DNA of 64,000 nt, from contig JAIQGI010000007.1 of assembly GCA_020072565.1 (NCBI GenBank), positions 1-64,000 on the forward strand, given 5' to 3'. The first letter of the stretch is position 1. The number at the start of each line of letters is the position of its first letter. The stretch is from Terriglobia bacterium (GTDB lineage Bacteria; Acidobacteriota; UBA6911). Under the pieces are notes generated by a model. The model was not told where the DNA came from. It saw only the letters and a list, made by a program, of their open reading frames with translations, and did not search any database. Shown one piece after another: positions 1 through 7,823 of the stretch. A program made the position numbers and the translations under genes.

Positions 1-129
1 GTGTCGAGTCGATCGCGGCGTAATCCGCGCGGCATCAAGCGAAAGATGAGTAATTACAAACTCAGGCCACGGAAGCGGTCTGGCACGGAAAGGCTGAGGA
101 TCGAGGATCATATCCAAATCATTAAGTGA
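1..129 (+). CDS. C-terminal end of an IS4-like transposase (partial, cut by window start)
   Basis: Frame 1 is open from the first base to a TGA at 127-129 and encodes 42 residues. The peptide is very basic, with a run NPRGIKRKMSNYKLRPRKR. An 'NPR.(I/V)KRKMS(N).. lR' tail is, from memory, typical of the C-terminus of IS4-family DDE transposases. The DDE catalytic core would lie to the left of the window and cannot be seen. The reading frame, the composition and the IS-end-like palindrome just downstream support the call, but the identification rests on a short tail only. Confidence 0.55.
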   Translation: MSSRSRRNPRGIKRKMSNYKLRPRKRSGTERLRIEDHIQIIK

Positions 130-163
130 ACAGTATTGCCCATAGCCCGGATTATTCATGAAT
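1..163 (+). mobile_element. Right end of an insertion sequence (IS4-like), partial
   Basis: The transposase tail ends at 129 and is followed by a short AT-richer stretch ending in the perfect 10-bp palindrome ATTCATGAAT (154-163), preceded by CCCGGATT. I recall this type of sequence as a terminal inverted repeat of IS4-like elements, but the left end lies outside the window, so neither the inverted partner nor a target-site duplication can be seen. The exact boundary is therefore approximate. Confidence 0.4.
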
Positions 164-326
164 GTGCGACCCAAATGCATTTTTTGGATGCGGAAAAATG
201 CCGACCGCCGCCGACCAATCGGTCTCGGTCGGCAAGCAGGGCGGCAAAGGCTCCTGCCAGCGTTTATCCGCGTCCAATTTTGTTGCCTTTCACCGGCGTT
301 TGGTTCTGCTTCACGAAGAATTCGAA
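164..326. other. Non-coding gap between IS end and moxR
   Basis: No convincing gene is visible on either strand. The stretch contains GCCGACC/GGTCTCGGTCGGC-type short inverted sequence around 200-232 without a T-tract, so it is not a clear terminator. In many bacteria moxR is followed by a DUF58 gene; here the space downstream of moxR is occupied by this gap and the IS end. Confidence 0.5.
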
Positions 327-1340
327 TTAGGGAGCCGGAACCTTTTGCAGAATGCGCTCTACCAGGTCTTCCGCCCGGATGCCCTCGGCTTCGGCTTCGT
401 AGGTGAGCAGGATCCGGTGACGCAAGACGTCCGGAGCGATCTTCTTGACATCGTCGGGAATGACGAAGCCGCGCCCCTTCAGGAACGCCTGAGCGCGCGC
501 AGCACACAGGATGCCGATGCTGGCGCGAGGCGACGCGCCAAAACGGATCAGCCGGCTGAGATCAAGGTGATACTCTTCAGGACTACGGGTCGCAAATACG
601 ATGTCGAGGATGTAGGTCTTTATGCGCTCATCGACATAAATCTGCGACGCAATCTGGCGCATCCGGAGGATCCGCTCGGGCACCAGCACCTTTTTCAAGG
701 GAATGCTCTCGCCCGCCGCCAGATGCGAACCGCCGTCGGTTGACCCGACCCGGTTCATGATCTCACGTTCATCTTTGCGGTTCGGATAGCTGAGGATGAT
801 CTTCATCAGAAAGCGATCCATCTGGGCTTCCGGCAGCGGATAGGTCCCTTCCTGTTCGATGGGATTCTGAGTCGCCAGCACCATGAAGGGCTCCGTGAGC
901 TGGAAGCTCTGCTTTCCCAGCGTCACCTGCTTTTCCTGCATGCACTCGAGCAGGGCGCTCTGGACTTTGGCCGGAGCCCGATTCACCTCGTCGGCGAGCA
1001 GCAGGTTGCTGAAGATAGGGCCCTGGCGCGCGACGAAATCACCGCTGCGTTGATCGAAGACCATCGTTCCGATCAGATCCGCCGGCAGCAGGTCAGGAGT
1101 AAACTGGATGCGCCGGAAAGTGACGTCGATCGCTTCCGCGAGACTCTTGACGGCGAGGGTCTTGGCAAGGCCCGGCACCCCTTCCAGGAGCAGATGGCCT
1201 CCCGTAAGCAACGCGATCATGAGCGAGTCCAGCAGGTGCGTCTGCCCTACGATTCTTTTTTGAATTTCCTGCTGCACCCGCTCCAGATAAAAGGTTTCTT
1301 CCTTGACCAGCGGTGTCAGATTGTCGGCCGGGGATGTCAT
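327..1340 (-). CDS. MoxR family AAA+ ATPase
   Basis: A 337-residue single-domain AAA+ protein of the MoxR family, which act as chaperone-like ATPases that help mature other proteins, often together with VWA-domain partners. Walker A is GVPGLAKT (residues 54-61), Walker B is LLLADE (113-118), and sensor 1 is ATQNP (156-160), all in MoxR form. Length is normal for the family. It is the last gene of a minus-strand run, starting 2 nt after the stop of the DnaC-like gene, so it is probably co-transcribed with it. No strong ribosome binding site precedes the ATG, consistent with translational coupling. Its usual partners (DUF58, BatA/BatB/BatD) are not adjacent; bat-like genes lie about 17 kb to the right. 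Confidence 0.93.
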   Translation of the reverse strand: MTSPADNLTPLVKEETFYLERVQQEIQKRIVGQTHLLDSLMIALLTGGHLLLEGVPGLAKTLAVKSLAEAIDVTFRRIQFTPDLLPADLIGTMVFDQRSGDFVARQGPIFSNLLLADEVNRAPAKVQSALLECMQEKQVTLGKQSFQLTEPFMVLATQNPIEQEGTYPLPEAQMDRFLMKIILSYPNRKDEREIMNRVGSTDGGSHLAAGESIPLKKVLVPERILRMRQIASQIYVDERIKTYILDIVFATRSPEEYHLDLSRLIRFGASPRASIGILCAARAQAFLKGRGFVIPDDVKKIAPDVLRHRILLTYEAEAEGIRAEDLVERILQKVPAP

Positions 1341-1342
1341 AT

Positions 1343-2074
1343 TCAGAACCGATAGTTGGCTTGTTTGATTACGCGCCGGAAGTCCTCGCCTCTGATCTCA
1401 ACCACCTTGCACATCTCATACAGCCGGGAGCGAAGGCGGGCGCCGATGCGGTCGGTGAGCGTCTCCTCACCTGGACGCTCCGCAGTGTCCGGATAATTCG
1501 AGGTGAAGATCGTCAGTTTTTTATCGTTGTAGCGGCAGTTAATGATGTGTGCGATGGTATCGCGTACCCACTCGGTCGGTTTGTTGGCGCCCAACTCGTC
1601 CAGGACCAGTACATCGGCCGAGAGCACCGGGCGCAGGACTTCGAGCTCCGAGGCCTGGGATACGGAATTCCAACTTCCCTGGATTTCCCGCAACAGATCG
1701 CGGAAGTCATAAAACAGGCCGCAGTCCCGCTTTTCCAGGATGATCTGTTTCAGCAGAGAGACCGCCAGGTGGGTCTTCCCTACCCCGCAGTTTCCGATAA
1801 ACAGCAACCCGATGTCGATCGAAGGATACTTTTCCAGAAACTTGCTGACGTCGTTCTTGGCGCGGAGCTGGGTGAGATTGTTCGGTTGCGGTTTGTACGA
1901 GTCGAGATCGCAGTGCTCATACCGCTTGGGGATGCGTGCCTCTACGAGCATCCGCTCGACGCGCACGGAGTCGAAGCAGCCGCAGCGGCGGACGCTCCCG
2001 GTGCCTTCGATCGGCTCCCAGCCCGATCCCCCGCAGCGGGGACAGACATCTTGAGTGGGCCCCGTTGGAATCAT
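1343..2074 (-). CDS. DnaC/DnaI/IstB-like AAA+ ATPase with N-terminal zinc finger
   Basis: A 243-residue protein with the layout of bacterial helicase loaders. The N-terminus carries a CxxCGGSG...CGC zinc-knuckle (Cys11, Cys14, Cys31, Cys33), followed by Walker A GNCGVGKT (94-101) and Walker B VLVLDE (155-160), and a sensor region TSNYPD. DnaC/DnaI proteins load the replicative helicase; IstB proteins are transposition helpers. The absence of an adjacent IS21 transposase and the zinc finger favour a DnaC/DnaI-like role, but the client is unknown. Its ATG overlaps the TGA of the upstream metallo-hydrolase gene by 4 nt. Confidence 0.8.
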   Translation of the reverse strand: MIPTGPTQDVCPRCGGSGWEPIEGTGSVRRCGCFDSVRVERMLVEARIPKRYEHCDLDSYKPQPNNLTQLRAKNDVSKFLEKYPSIDIGLLFIGNCGVGKTHLAVSLLKQIILEKRDCGLFYDFRDLLREIQGSWNSVSQASELEVLRPVLSADVLVLDELGANKPTEWVRDTIAHIINCRYNDKKLTIFTSNYPDTAERPGEETLTDRIGARLRSRLYEMCKVVEIRGEDFRRVIKQANYRF

Positions 2075-3156
2075 GGGTGCAGTCCTTGCTTTTTCACGCC
2101 TTCCTGCGGTTGTGTCGAGGATTGGACGGCCTTCAGCTCAGCGTACATCTTCTGCAGGTTGGCGGGAAAGAAATCTTGAAAGCTGTATGAGGCATACTTA
2201 GATGGGAGGCGCAGATCGCGGATTACCCGCTCCAGCGTATCGCCTCTTGTGACAGCGGGTTCGACCAGCGCCTTCAGGTCTTCCAGATAGCTCAGGAATT
2301 CTTCCACATCGGACTTGGTGCCGACCTGGCCATGCCCGGGAACGAACGTTTTCGCGTCGAGTTTCAATGCTTCCCGCAGCGATTTCATCCATTCGAGCAT
2401 GTTTGCGTCCTCTGCATTGGGAAGCGCGTCGTTGAAAAACAGGTCCCCGAGAAAAGCGATTTTTTCCTGGGGCAGAAAAAGTACGACGTCCCCGTCCGTA
2501 TGCCCGGCTCCCAGGCAGAGCAAGTCGACTTCACGCCCGCCATCAATAATGATCAGGCTGTCATCGAGGGTCACCACGGGAGCGAGGATTTTCAAAGTGG
2601 ACATGCGCCGCATGAAAGCCAGCCGCTGGTTCAGCTGGACACGGAGCGCCTCCTGTTTCCTGGCATCCTGCTCCTGGCCGACTTCCTTGCTCAGTTGCTC
2701 GACCTGGCTTTGTGCGATGGCCTGCGCCTGGTTCAAGGCGGGGAGGTCTTTCTGCAGCATATCGCGCCGCGCGTTAGTGCTGCCGATGATCTGGCGCACC
2801 GCCGGAAAGGCCTGATTGCCATGGGTGTGATCCGGGTGGAAGTGGCTGTTCACTAGGTAGCGCACCGGGCGCGGACTTGCCGCCTTGATCTTCTCCAGCA
2901 GCGCTTCACCCGCCTCCGGAGTAAAGTGCGTGTCGAAAACCAGGACGCCGCTGTCAAGAACTACCACGCCGGAGTTGCTGACTGCGTCACTATCGGGGCT
3001 TACCACCTGTGCGAACACACCGTCGGCAAGTCTGCTCAGTTCACCCTGCGCTGCAGCTGCGGGAGTCCCTGGGCTCGCCGGCCGTTGGACCGATCCAGCG
3101 GTTCCTGCAAGAGCGAGAGCCAGCAAGCTCAGTACGGCATTCCTTAAACACGGCAT
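2071..3156 (-). CDS. Secreted metallo-beta-lactamase-fold hydrolase
   Basis: A 361-residue protein with a signal peptide (hydrophobic residues 5-21), so it should act in the periplasm or outside the cell. The metal-binding motif HFHPDH is at 105-110, with further MBL motifs GAGHTDGD and PGHG downstream. Between these there is a helical insertion of roughly 60 residues with many Gln, Glu and Arg. MBL enzymes hydrolyse many substrates and nothing here fixes the substrate. It starts inside the stop of htrA (TAATG), and its own stop overlaps the next start, so it belongs to the same transcription unit. Confidence 0.85.
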   Translation of the reverse strand: MPCLRNAVLSLLALALAGTAGSVQRPASPGTPAAAAQGELSRLADGVFAQVVSPDSDAVSNSGVVVLDSGVLVFDTHFTPEAGEALLEKIKAASPRPVRYLVNSHFHPDHTHGNQAFPAVRQIIGSTNARRDMLQKDLPALNQAQAIAQSQVEQLSKEVGQEQDARKQEALRVQLNQRLAFMRRMSTLKILAPVVTLDDSLIIIDGGREVDLLCLGAGHTDGDVVLFLPQEKIAFLGDLFFNDALPNAEDANMLEWMKSLREALKLDAKTFVPGHGQVGTKSDVEEFLSYLEDLKALVEPAVTRGDTLERVIRDLRLPSKYASYSFQDFFPANLQKMYAELKAVQSSTQPQEGVKKQGLHP

Positions 3157-4334
3157 TAGCGGTATCTTTTCGGCTGCTCCATCAAGACGATTGACTTCTG
3201 ATTCCTTGTCTGTCCCCGGTAGTAGGTAATGCGGACCGTCTCGCCCGGTCTCTTGCTTTCGAGCGCAAGATCGATCTCAGCCTGGCTGGTAACAGGCTTG
3301 CCATCGATCTCGGTGATGATGTCTCCGCCCACGGGGATCTTGGTATAGCGGAGCATCGCATATTCCCTGGAGCCCTGAATCCCCGCGGCTTCGGCCGTGG
3401 TTCCGCGGTAAACCCGCACCACGAGCACTCCCTGATCGACCGGCAGCCGCAGTGCCTTTGCCAGGGTGGGACTCAGTTCCATCCCTTCTACTCCCATCCA
3501 GGGCCGCACCACCCTTCCTTCTTTGATCAAGTCGGCCGCAACGCGCCGGGCAGTATTTACGGGGACAGCGAACCCGATCCCGACATTGCCGCCGTTGGCA
3601 CCGCTGGGTGAAATGATCATGGTATTGATTCCGATCATCTCGCCGGCGGAATTGAGAAGAGGGCCGCCGGAGTTACCGGGATTAATGGCCGCATCCGTCT
3701 GGATGACGTTGTCGATGATGCTGGTATCAGTCTCGATTTTCCGCCCCAGCGAGCTGATGATCCCGACCGTGAGGGTATTCTGCATGCGGAAGGGATTGCC
3801 GATAGCGAGGACTTTCTGCCCCACTTTCAATGTTGCTGAGTCTCCCAGAGGCACCGGGCGCAGCCGCTCCTTGGGAGCACCAACCAGGCGAATCACCGCG
3901 AGATCGTTCTGTGGATCGGTTCCCACGACGTTTGCCTGATAGGTGGTGTGGTCCGGCAGGGCGACCTCGAGATTCTGCGCAGATTCGATCACGTGGTTGT
4001 TGGTAAGGATATTGCCGTTGAGATCCAACACCACACCACTCCCCGTCGCTTCGTTCGCGTAAGGAGCGAAAAAGAAACTGTACTCAACAACGGTTGAAGT
4101 GATGTTGACCACGCCCGGGCTGACCTTGCTGTAAACCTCGACATTGACCTGTTCATCGGGGCTCAACGGGGGCTGCTTTGCCTCCGCCGCCTTCGCAGAT
4201 TCGAAACGAGGTGCGGCCCCGGGTTGCCCGTACTCCGGCAGGATTCCCCAGCGCAGCAGCATGATGGTTGCTGCGCCGGTGATGAGTGCGGTGATCAGGA
4301 TGGTTCGGACCAAAGGATGTTTCATAAGCCTCAT
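3156..4334 (-). CDS. HtrA/DegP-like trypsin-type serine protease with PDZ domain
   Basis: A 392-residue membrane-anchored protease of the S1C family, expected to degrade or refold damaged envelope proteins. The N-terminal membrane segment (residues 9-27) is followed by a linker and the protease domain with the triad His114 (TNNHV), Asp144 (NDLAV) and Ser222 (PGNSGGP). One PDZ domain occupies about 285-385, making it DegS-like in layout (single PDZ, N-terminal anchor) rather than DegP-like. An alternative ATG lies at 4325 (3 codons in) with GAGG just before it and may be the true start. The gene follows the substrate-binding protein by 36 nt and overlaps the MBL gene by 1 nt. Confidence 0.92.
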   Translation of the reverse strand: MRLMKHPLVRTILITALITGAATIMLLRWGILPEYGQPGAAPRFESAKAAEAKQPPLSPDEQVNVEVYSKVSPGVVNITSTVVEYSFFFAPYANEATGSGVVLDLNGNILTNNHVIESAQNLEVALPDHTTYQANVVGTDPQNDLAVIRLVGAPKERLRPVPLGDSATLKVGQKVLAIGNPFRMQNTLTVGIISSLGRKIETDTSIIDNVIQTDAAINPGNSGGPLLNSAGEMIGINTMIISPSGANGGNVGIGFAVPVNTARRVAADLIKEGRVVRPWMGVEGMELSPTLAKALRLPVDQGVLVVRVYRGTTAEAAGIQGSREYAMLRYTKIPVGGDIITEIDGKPVTSQAEIDLALESKRPGETVRITYYRGQTRNQKSIVLMEQPKRYR

Positions 4335-4370
4335 GCCGGGCGGGCAGATCCTCCTCGGAAGCCCGACGAG

Positions 4371-5519
4371 CTATTTGATTGCCATATCGAGTTTGTTGTC
4401 GCTAACAGTCACGGTGAGGGTCAACGATGTGGCGGTCGTCTTCGCGATCGCAACCTGCGCACTTGCGTTGAGACGCTCCAGAATCAGCTTGTAGTCCCCC
4501 GGGGGAATCGGCTTTGGAAACGTAGTTTTGCCTGTAGCATTAGCATCATCCGTGAGAATCGGCGCCGACTTGAAGGTGCCGTTGGGACCAGTCAGCGTCA
4601 CGCTGAAGCCATCGAGCCGCTCCAGCTTGACAGTACTGCCGGGAGCTTTGACGAATCTGACCGCGAGGTTCTTGGGCGCCGCTTCGAGCTCCCGTTTTTT
4701 CTGGATATCGGCGATCGTCTTGGACGTTTCCGCCAGGACTTTCCCCATCCATTTCTGGTCCCAGGCCACCAGCTCGTTGCTGCGTTTGAGGCGCGCGATC
4801 GTCTCATTGATCTTTGCCAGCAGCTTGATCTCGTTAAGGCGTACGACGACAGCAAATTGATTGCGCGTAAGTTCGACATCCGTGGGGAGCAGGTTGGTTG
4901 AGTAGTTCTTGGCAATGCTGTACGTCATGATCGGCTTGTCGCCGATAACGGCATCGATCTCGCCACGGTTGAGTGCGCCCAGCGCATCGTCGAGCGTCTT
5001 ATACCTGGTCAGGATGACGTTAGCCGCCGTCTTTTGGCTGGTCATGAACCGGTCGCCGGTACGGCCGGTCTGTACGCCCACACGCTTTCCGGCCAGCGAG
5101 GGCAGGTCCTTGATTTCATTGTTGTCGAGCCGGCGGGCAATCGTATTGCTGCTGACGAAGTACGGATCCGAGAAGGCAAACTCCTTCTTGCGCTCTTCCG
5201 TGATCGCGACGGTCGAAATAATCATCTCCACCTGGCCGGTCTTTAGATATTCGAAAACTTTTTCGAACTCTGTAGGCTGGATCCATTTGGTCGGGTATCC
5301 AAGATCCTTAGCGATCGCCTCGCCGAGGTCGACATCGAAGCCCTCAACGTTGACGCCGATAGAGGTCTCAAACGGCACATTGAAAGGATTCGTGGCTATG
5401 CGTACCACCTTATTCTTCACCATTGAAGCCCATGCATCGGGGGTCGGCTTCGAATTGCCGCAGTGGACAAAGAAAAGAGCGAGACTCGCGATTAAGAGGC
5501 TAAACTTAACGGTCCGCAA
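4371..5519 (-). CDS. Extracellular solute-binding protein, family 3 (amino-acid type), with extra C-terminal domain
   Basis: The first ~240 residues after the signal match a family 3 periplasmic binding domain: GFDVDLGEAIAKDLG, IISTVAITEERKKEFAFSDPY-type segment, then GKRVGVQTG. No permease or ATPase gene is nearby, so an orphan binding or sensing role is possible. The C-terminal ~90 residues (TVKLERLDGFSVTLTGPNG onward) look like a beta-rich add-on not found in ordinary transport binding proteins. I chose the TTG start at 5519 because AGGAGG lies 6 nt upstream (5526-5531) and the protein then begins directly with a signal peptide ending FFVHC, an atypical lipobox. An ATG at 5561 has no ribosome binding site. 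Resulting length is about 382 residues. Confidence 0.82.
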   Translation of the reverse strand: MRTVKFSLLIASLALFFVHCGNSKPTPDAWASMVKNKVVRIATNPFNVPFETSIGVNVEGFDVDLGEAIAKDLGYPTKWIQPTEFEKVFEYLKTGQVEMIISTVAITEERKKEFAFSDPYFVSSNTIARRLDNNEIKDLPSLAGKRVGVQTGRTGDRFMTSQKTAANVILTRYKTLDDALGALNRGEIDAVIGDKPIMTYSIAKNYSTNLLPTDVELTRNQFAVVVRLNEIKLLAKINETIARLKRSNELVAWDQKWMGKVLAETSKTIADIQKKRELEAAPKNLAVRFVKAPGSTVKLERLDGFSVTLTGPNGTFKSAPILTDDANATGKTTFPKPIPPGDYKLILERLNASAQVAIAKTTATSLTLTVTVSDNKLDMAIK

Positions 5520-5525
5520 GAGAGT

Positions 5526-5531
5526 CCTCCT
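5526..5531 (-). promoter_or_regulatory. Ribosome binding site deciding the TTG start of the solute-binding protein
   Basis: On the minus strand AAAAGGAGGA (5534-5525) contains a complete AGGAGG core with a 6-nt gap to the TTG at 5519. This is among the strongest ribosome binding sites in the window and argues against the in-frame ATG 14 codons upstream. Confidence 0.75.
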
Positions 5532-5577
5532 TTTGGGGGTATCGGAGTTTGCTGTCTTCATATTTGCATGCCGGGCT

Positions 5578-5605
5578 ATTCTAGCCAAATCCCGAGTACT
5601 TCCAA
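5578..5605 (-). promoter_or_regulatory. Putative sigma70 promoter for the 5519-327 operon
   Basis: On the minus strand TTGGAA (5605-5600) is followed after 16 nt by TAGAAT (5583-5578). The predicted start of transcription is near 5571, about 50 nt before the TTG start codon, leaving room for the strong ribosome binding site. Match to consensus is 4/6 and 5/6. Confidence 0.5.
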
Positions 5606-5884
5606 AGCAATTTCCGGTGCACGACCACTTCCGACGCACGCCCCAGGGGCAATCGTTGTCCGACCCATCCGATGTTTTTCATCATCAAGCACTTGAGTGC
5701 CGGGCGCGGTCCGCTTGGATGGACGCCGGGCGGGAGGCGGTTACATATAAAACCTGCTGAATCTGTCCGGAACTGGAGCCACAATCTTCGAGGCTCGCTG
5801 GAATGAGCAAACATCAGCAAAGCCAAGACTTATAGTACCGCAAAGCGTGGCGCACCTCAAGCAGAGGCGTGTTTAGCACAGCAC
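5606..5884. other. Intergenic region without recognised gene
   Basis: About 280 bases between the operon promoter and the SDR remnant. No reading frame here shows recognisable protein features on either strand. It probably includes sequence decayed from the missing 5' part of the SDR gene, but I cannot align it to anything. Confidence 0.5.
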
Positions 5885-6395
5885 GGCGGAGGCCCTCCCA
5901 GCGGTCCATTCGAGGCTCATGATGCAGAGGGATGGCAGCGGGCGGTCGATCTTAACTTCCTGAGCGCCGTGCGCTTGTGCCGGCGGGTCGTACCCATTAT
6001 GAAACAGCAGCGCTGGGGCAGAATCATTCACATCACCTCGATTACGGTCAAGCAGCCTGTGGACGGCCTCATTCTGTCCAACGCCGTTCGGAGCGCCGTC
6101 GCCGGCCTGGCCAAATTACTGGCGAACGAACTTGCCCCCTTTAATATCCTCGTCAATACTGTCTGTCCGGGTGATACGCGCACCGACCGTGTTGTTGAAC
6201 TCGCCGGAATACAGGCGGCAAGATCCGGCAAGGCTCCGGATGAAATCCTCCAGAAGTGGACCAGCGCCATTCCCCTTGGGCGCCTGGGGGAACCTGCAGA
6301 ATTCGCCGCGGTGGTGACTTTCCTTGCCTCCGAGCGCGCCGGCTATGTGACGGGCACAACCATTCAAATCGGATGGGTTCAAAGCCAACGCTCCA
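5885..6395 (+). pseudogene. Decayed short-chain dehydrogenase/reductase (FabG-like), N-terminus missing
   Basis: Reading frame 2 encodes an SDR from GGGPPSGPFEAHD onward, through WQRAVDLNFLSAVRL, IIHITSITVKQP, LSNAVRSAVAGLAK and GRLGEPAEFAAVVTFLASE. The first ~85 residues of the normal fold, including the TGxxxGIG nucleotide-binding loop, are absent: upstream codons in frame do not resemble an SDR and no start with a ribosome binding site is seen. Near the end the usual IQVDGGW is reduced to IQIGW, consistent with a small deletion. The 3' end overlaps the convergent rimI gene. An internal GTG at 5969 could start a 152-residue peptide, but it would lack the cofactor site. Confidence 0.75.
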
Positions 6396-6846
6396 TGATC
6401 CAGGCATCTTCCACGGGTTCGGTGTAGTAGTTGATGCGCTCGCCTGCAATTTTGAACAGGTGGTTGTGATAGAAATGAATGGCGCTCTCGTTTGACTTTC
6501 TCACCTCGAGGAAGCAGCGCAGGCAGCCGCGCTTTGCGCCTTCGGCAAACGCAGCATTCAGAAGACGAGTGCCGATCCCTCCGTTCTGAAATTCGGGATA
6601 GACGCCGATCTTCAGCAACTCCAGGTTCTCGAGGATAGAACGGGCCAGAAAAAAGCCCACCAACCTGGTCAGGCCGGGCTCGACGGTTATGACCGCTTTG
6701 CGGGCAAAATACTCCTGCTGCTCCAGAAACCTCGTGTAATGCTCGGTTCCCCAATAGCAAAGATGAGTCACTTCCTCCAACGGCTCCAGAGCTGGAATAT
6801 CGAGTGCCGTAAGAACCGCTACCTGGATAGCGCAGGCTTGCTTCAC
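6379..6846 (-). CDS. rimI: Ribosomal-protein-alanine N-acetyltransferase (GNAT)
   Basis: A 155-residue GNAT enzyme; RimI acetylates the N-terminal alanine of ribosomal protein S18. The acetyl-CoA binding motif FQNGGIGTRLL lies at about residues 86-96, preceded by the ELLKIGVYPE strand and followed by LEVRKSNESAIHFYH, which fits RimI well. The start is a GTG overlapping the tsaB stop (GTGA), with AAGGTGAG about 7 nt upstream. Pairing with tsaB is a common arrangement. The 3' end overlaps the SDR remnant on the opposite strand. Confidence 0.88.
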   Translation of the reverse strand: MKQACAIQVAVLTALDIPALEPLEEVTHLCYWGTEHYTRFLEQQEYFARKAVITVEPGLTRLVGFFLARSILENLELLKIGVYPEFQNGGIGTRLLNAAFAEGAKRGCLRCFLEVRKSNESAIHFYHNHLFKIAGERINYYTEPVEDAWIMERWL

Positions 6847-7529
6847 CGTCTGCTCACCTTTCGTTTCATGGCATCAGGCGGCCTTATATAGAGCGGCTCG
6901 GAACAGAGGTACTCTCCCGACCGCCAGGTTCGTTTGCGAACCAAGGCCAGGCGTCCCAAGGCCGTCGCCAAGAAGAGATCCACCTCCACAAGGCGGGGCC
7001 AGCCCGTCCTGGTCAGCTGCAACTCTTGGGCATAACGCACGGCCCCGTCTCCAAGCAGATATCGATGCGCGCCCTGCAGCCGCGGTTTGAGCTCAGCAGG
7101 ATTCAGAAGCAGGGATTTGCCAACCTTTGCCACCTTCCCATGATAGCTGCGATATTCGGCGTAGTACACCTGTGAACGCTGGGCGTCCATGACGACATCG
7201 ATGCGGCCGTCGATTCCCGGAAGTTGGTGGGCCAGGGCGTCGAGTCCGGAGACTCCCGCGAAAGGGATCGCGCCGGTTTGGGCCAGACCAAGGGCGGTCG
7301 CGACACCGATGCGTATACCGGTAAAGGATCCCGGGCCGATGCCGGCTACGATGAGACCCAAGTCGCGGAGATTCCAGCCCGTCATCTTGAGCAAGAACTC
7401 GATGCTTCCAAGCAGGCGGGCGGAATGCGTTTCCACGGAGAGCAGCCGCAGCTCCGCCGCCAATTTACGCCCTTCCAGGAGCGCTACACTGCCCTTGGGT
7501 GTCGAGGTATCGAGTGAAAGTATCTTCAA
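6843..7529 (-). CDS. tsaB: tRNA threonylcarbamoyladenosine biosynthesis protein TsaB
   Basis: A 228-residue ASKHA-fold protein. TsaB dimerises with TsaD in the complex that makes t6A37 in tRNAs reading ANN codons. Family features are the N-terminal LSLDTSTPKGSVAL strand pair and the GIGPGSFTGIRIGVATALGLA segment. Length is typical. The start appears to be a TTG at 7529; the upstream sequence lacks a clear ribosome binding site, so a slightly later start cannot be excluded. It overlaps rimI by 4 nt. tsaD and tsaE are not in the window. Confidence 0.92.
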   Translation of the reverse strand: MKILSLDTSTPKGSVALLEGRKLAAELRLLSVETHSARLLGSIEFLLKMTGWNLRDLGLIVAGIGPGSFTGIRIGVATALGLAQTGAIPFAGVSGLDALAHQLPGIDGRIDVVMDAQRSQVYYAEYRSYHGKVAKVGKSLLLNPAELKPRLQGAHRYLLGDGAVRYAQELQLTRTGWPRLVEVDLFLATALGRLALVRKRTWRSGEYLCSEPLYIRPPDAMKRKVSRR

Positions 7530-7534
7530 CGGTT

Positions 7535-7559
7535 TTTGTGTCTTCCGCGTATTTCGTGG
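7535..7559. repeat. 9-nt-periodic intergenic repeat, copy A
   Basis: Three consecutive 9-mers GTGTCTTCC, GCGTATTTC and GTGGTCGCT share a GTG/GCG...TTC pattern. The reverse complement of the copy at 63255-63279 matches this 25-nt segment at about 19 positions, so the two are members of one dispersed family. Confidence 0.55.
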
Positions 7560-7644
7560 TCGCTGCTATGGCTGCGGCCGCCAGGCGGCGCTGCTGTCTA
7601 TGCGGTAGTGTTGCGACAATCGCCGAAACGCAAAGGCATTGCGA

Positions 7645-7674
7645 TTGACAACCACAGCCTCAGGATTATATACT
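7645..7674 (+). promoter_or_regulatory. Sigma70-type promoter of mutS
   Basis: TTGACA (7645-7650) is followed after 18 nt by TATACT (7669-7674). Both boxes are near consensus (6/6 and 5/6). Transcription would start near 7681, giving a 5' leader of about 140 nt before mutS. Confidence 0.75.
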
Positions 7675-7823
7675 GCCGATTCTTTAACTACAAGGATTAG
7701 AGATATTTCCAGGCAGTTGCAGCAATCCTTCATGGTCGGCGCGCTGACCCTCCAATATCGGTTCAATACCGGCGGGTACCATCGCCTGGCAGCGCAGTTG
7801 AAAGCTGAGCAGCCTGGTCATTC

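Noticed and set aside
162-743. Plus-strand reading frame of 193 codons overlapping moxR
   Set aside because: It runs antisense through the well-supported moxR gene, has no ribosome binding site and no protein features.
5581-5826. Minus-strand 81-codon frame upstream of the binding-protein operon
   Set aside because: No ribosome binding site, no recognisable motif, and it spans the predicted promoter.
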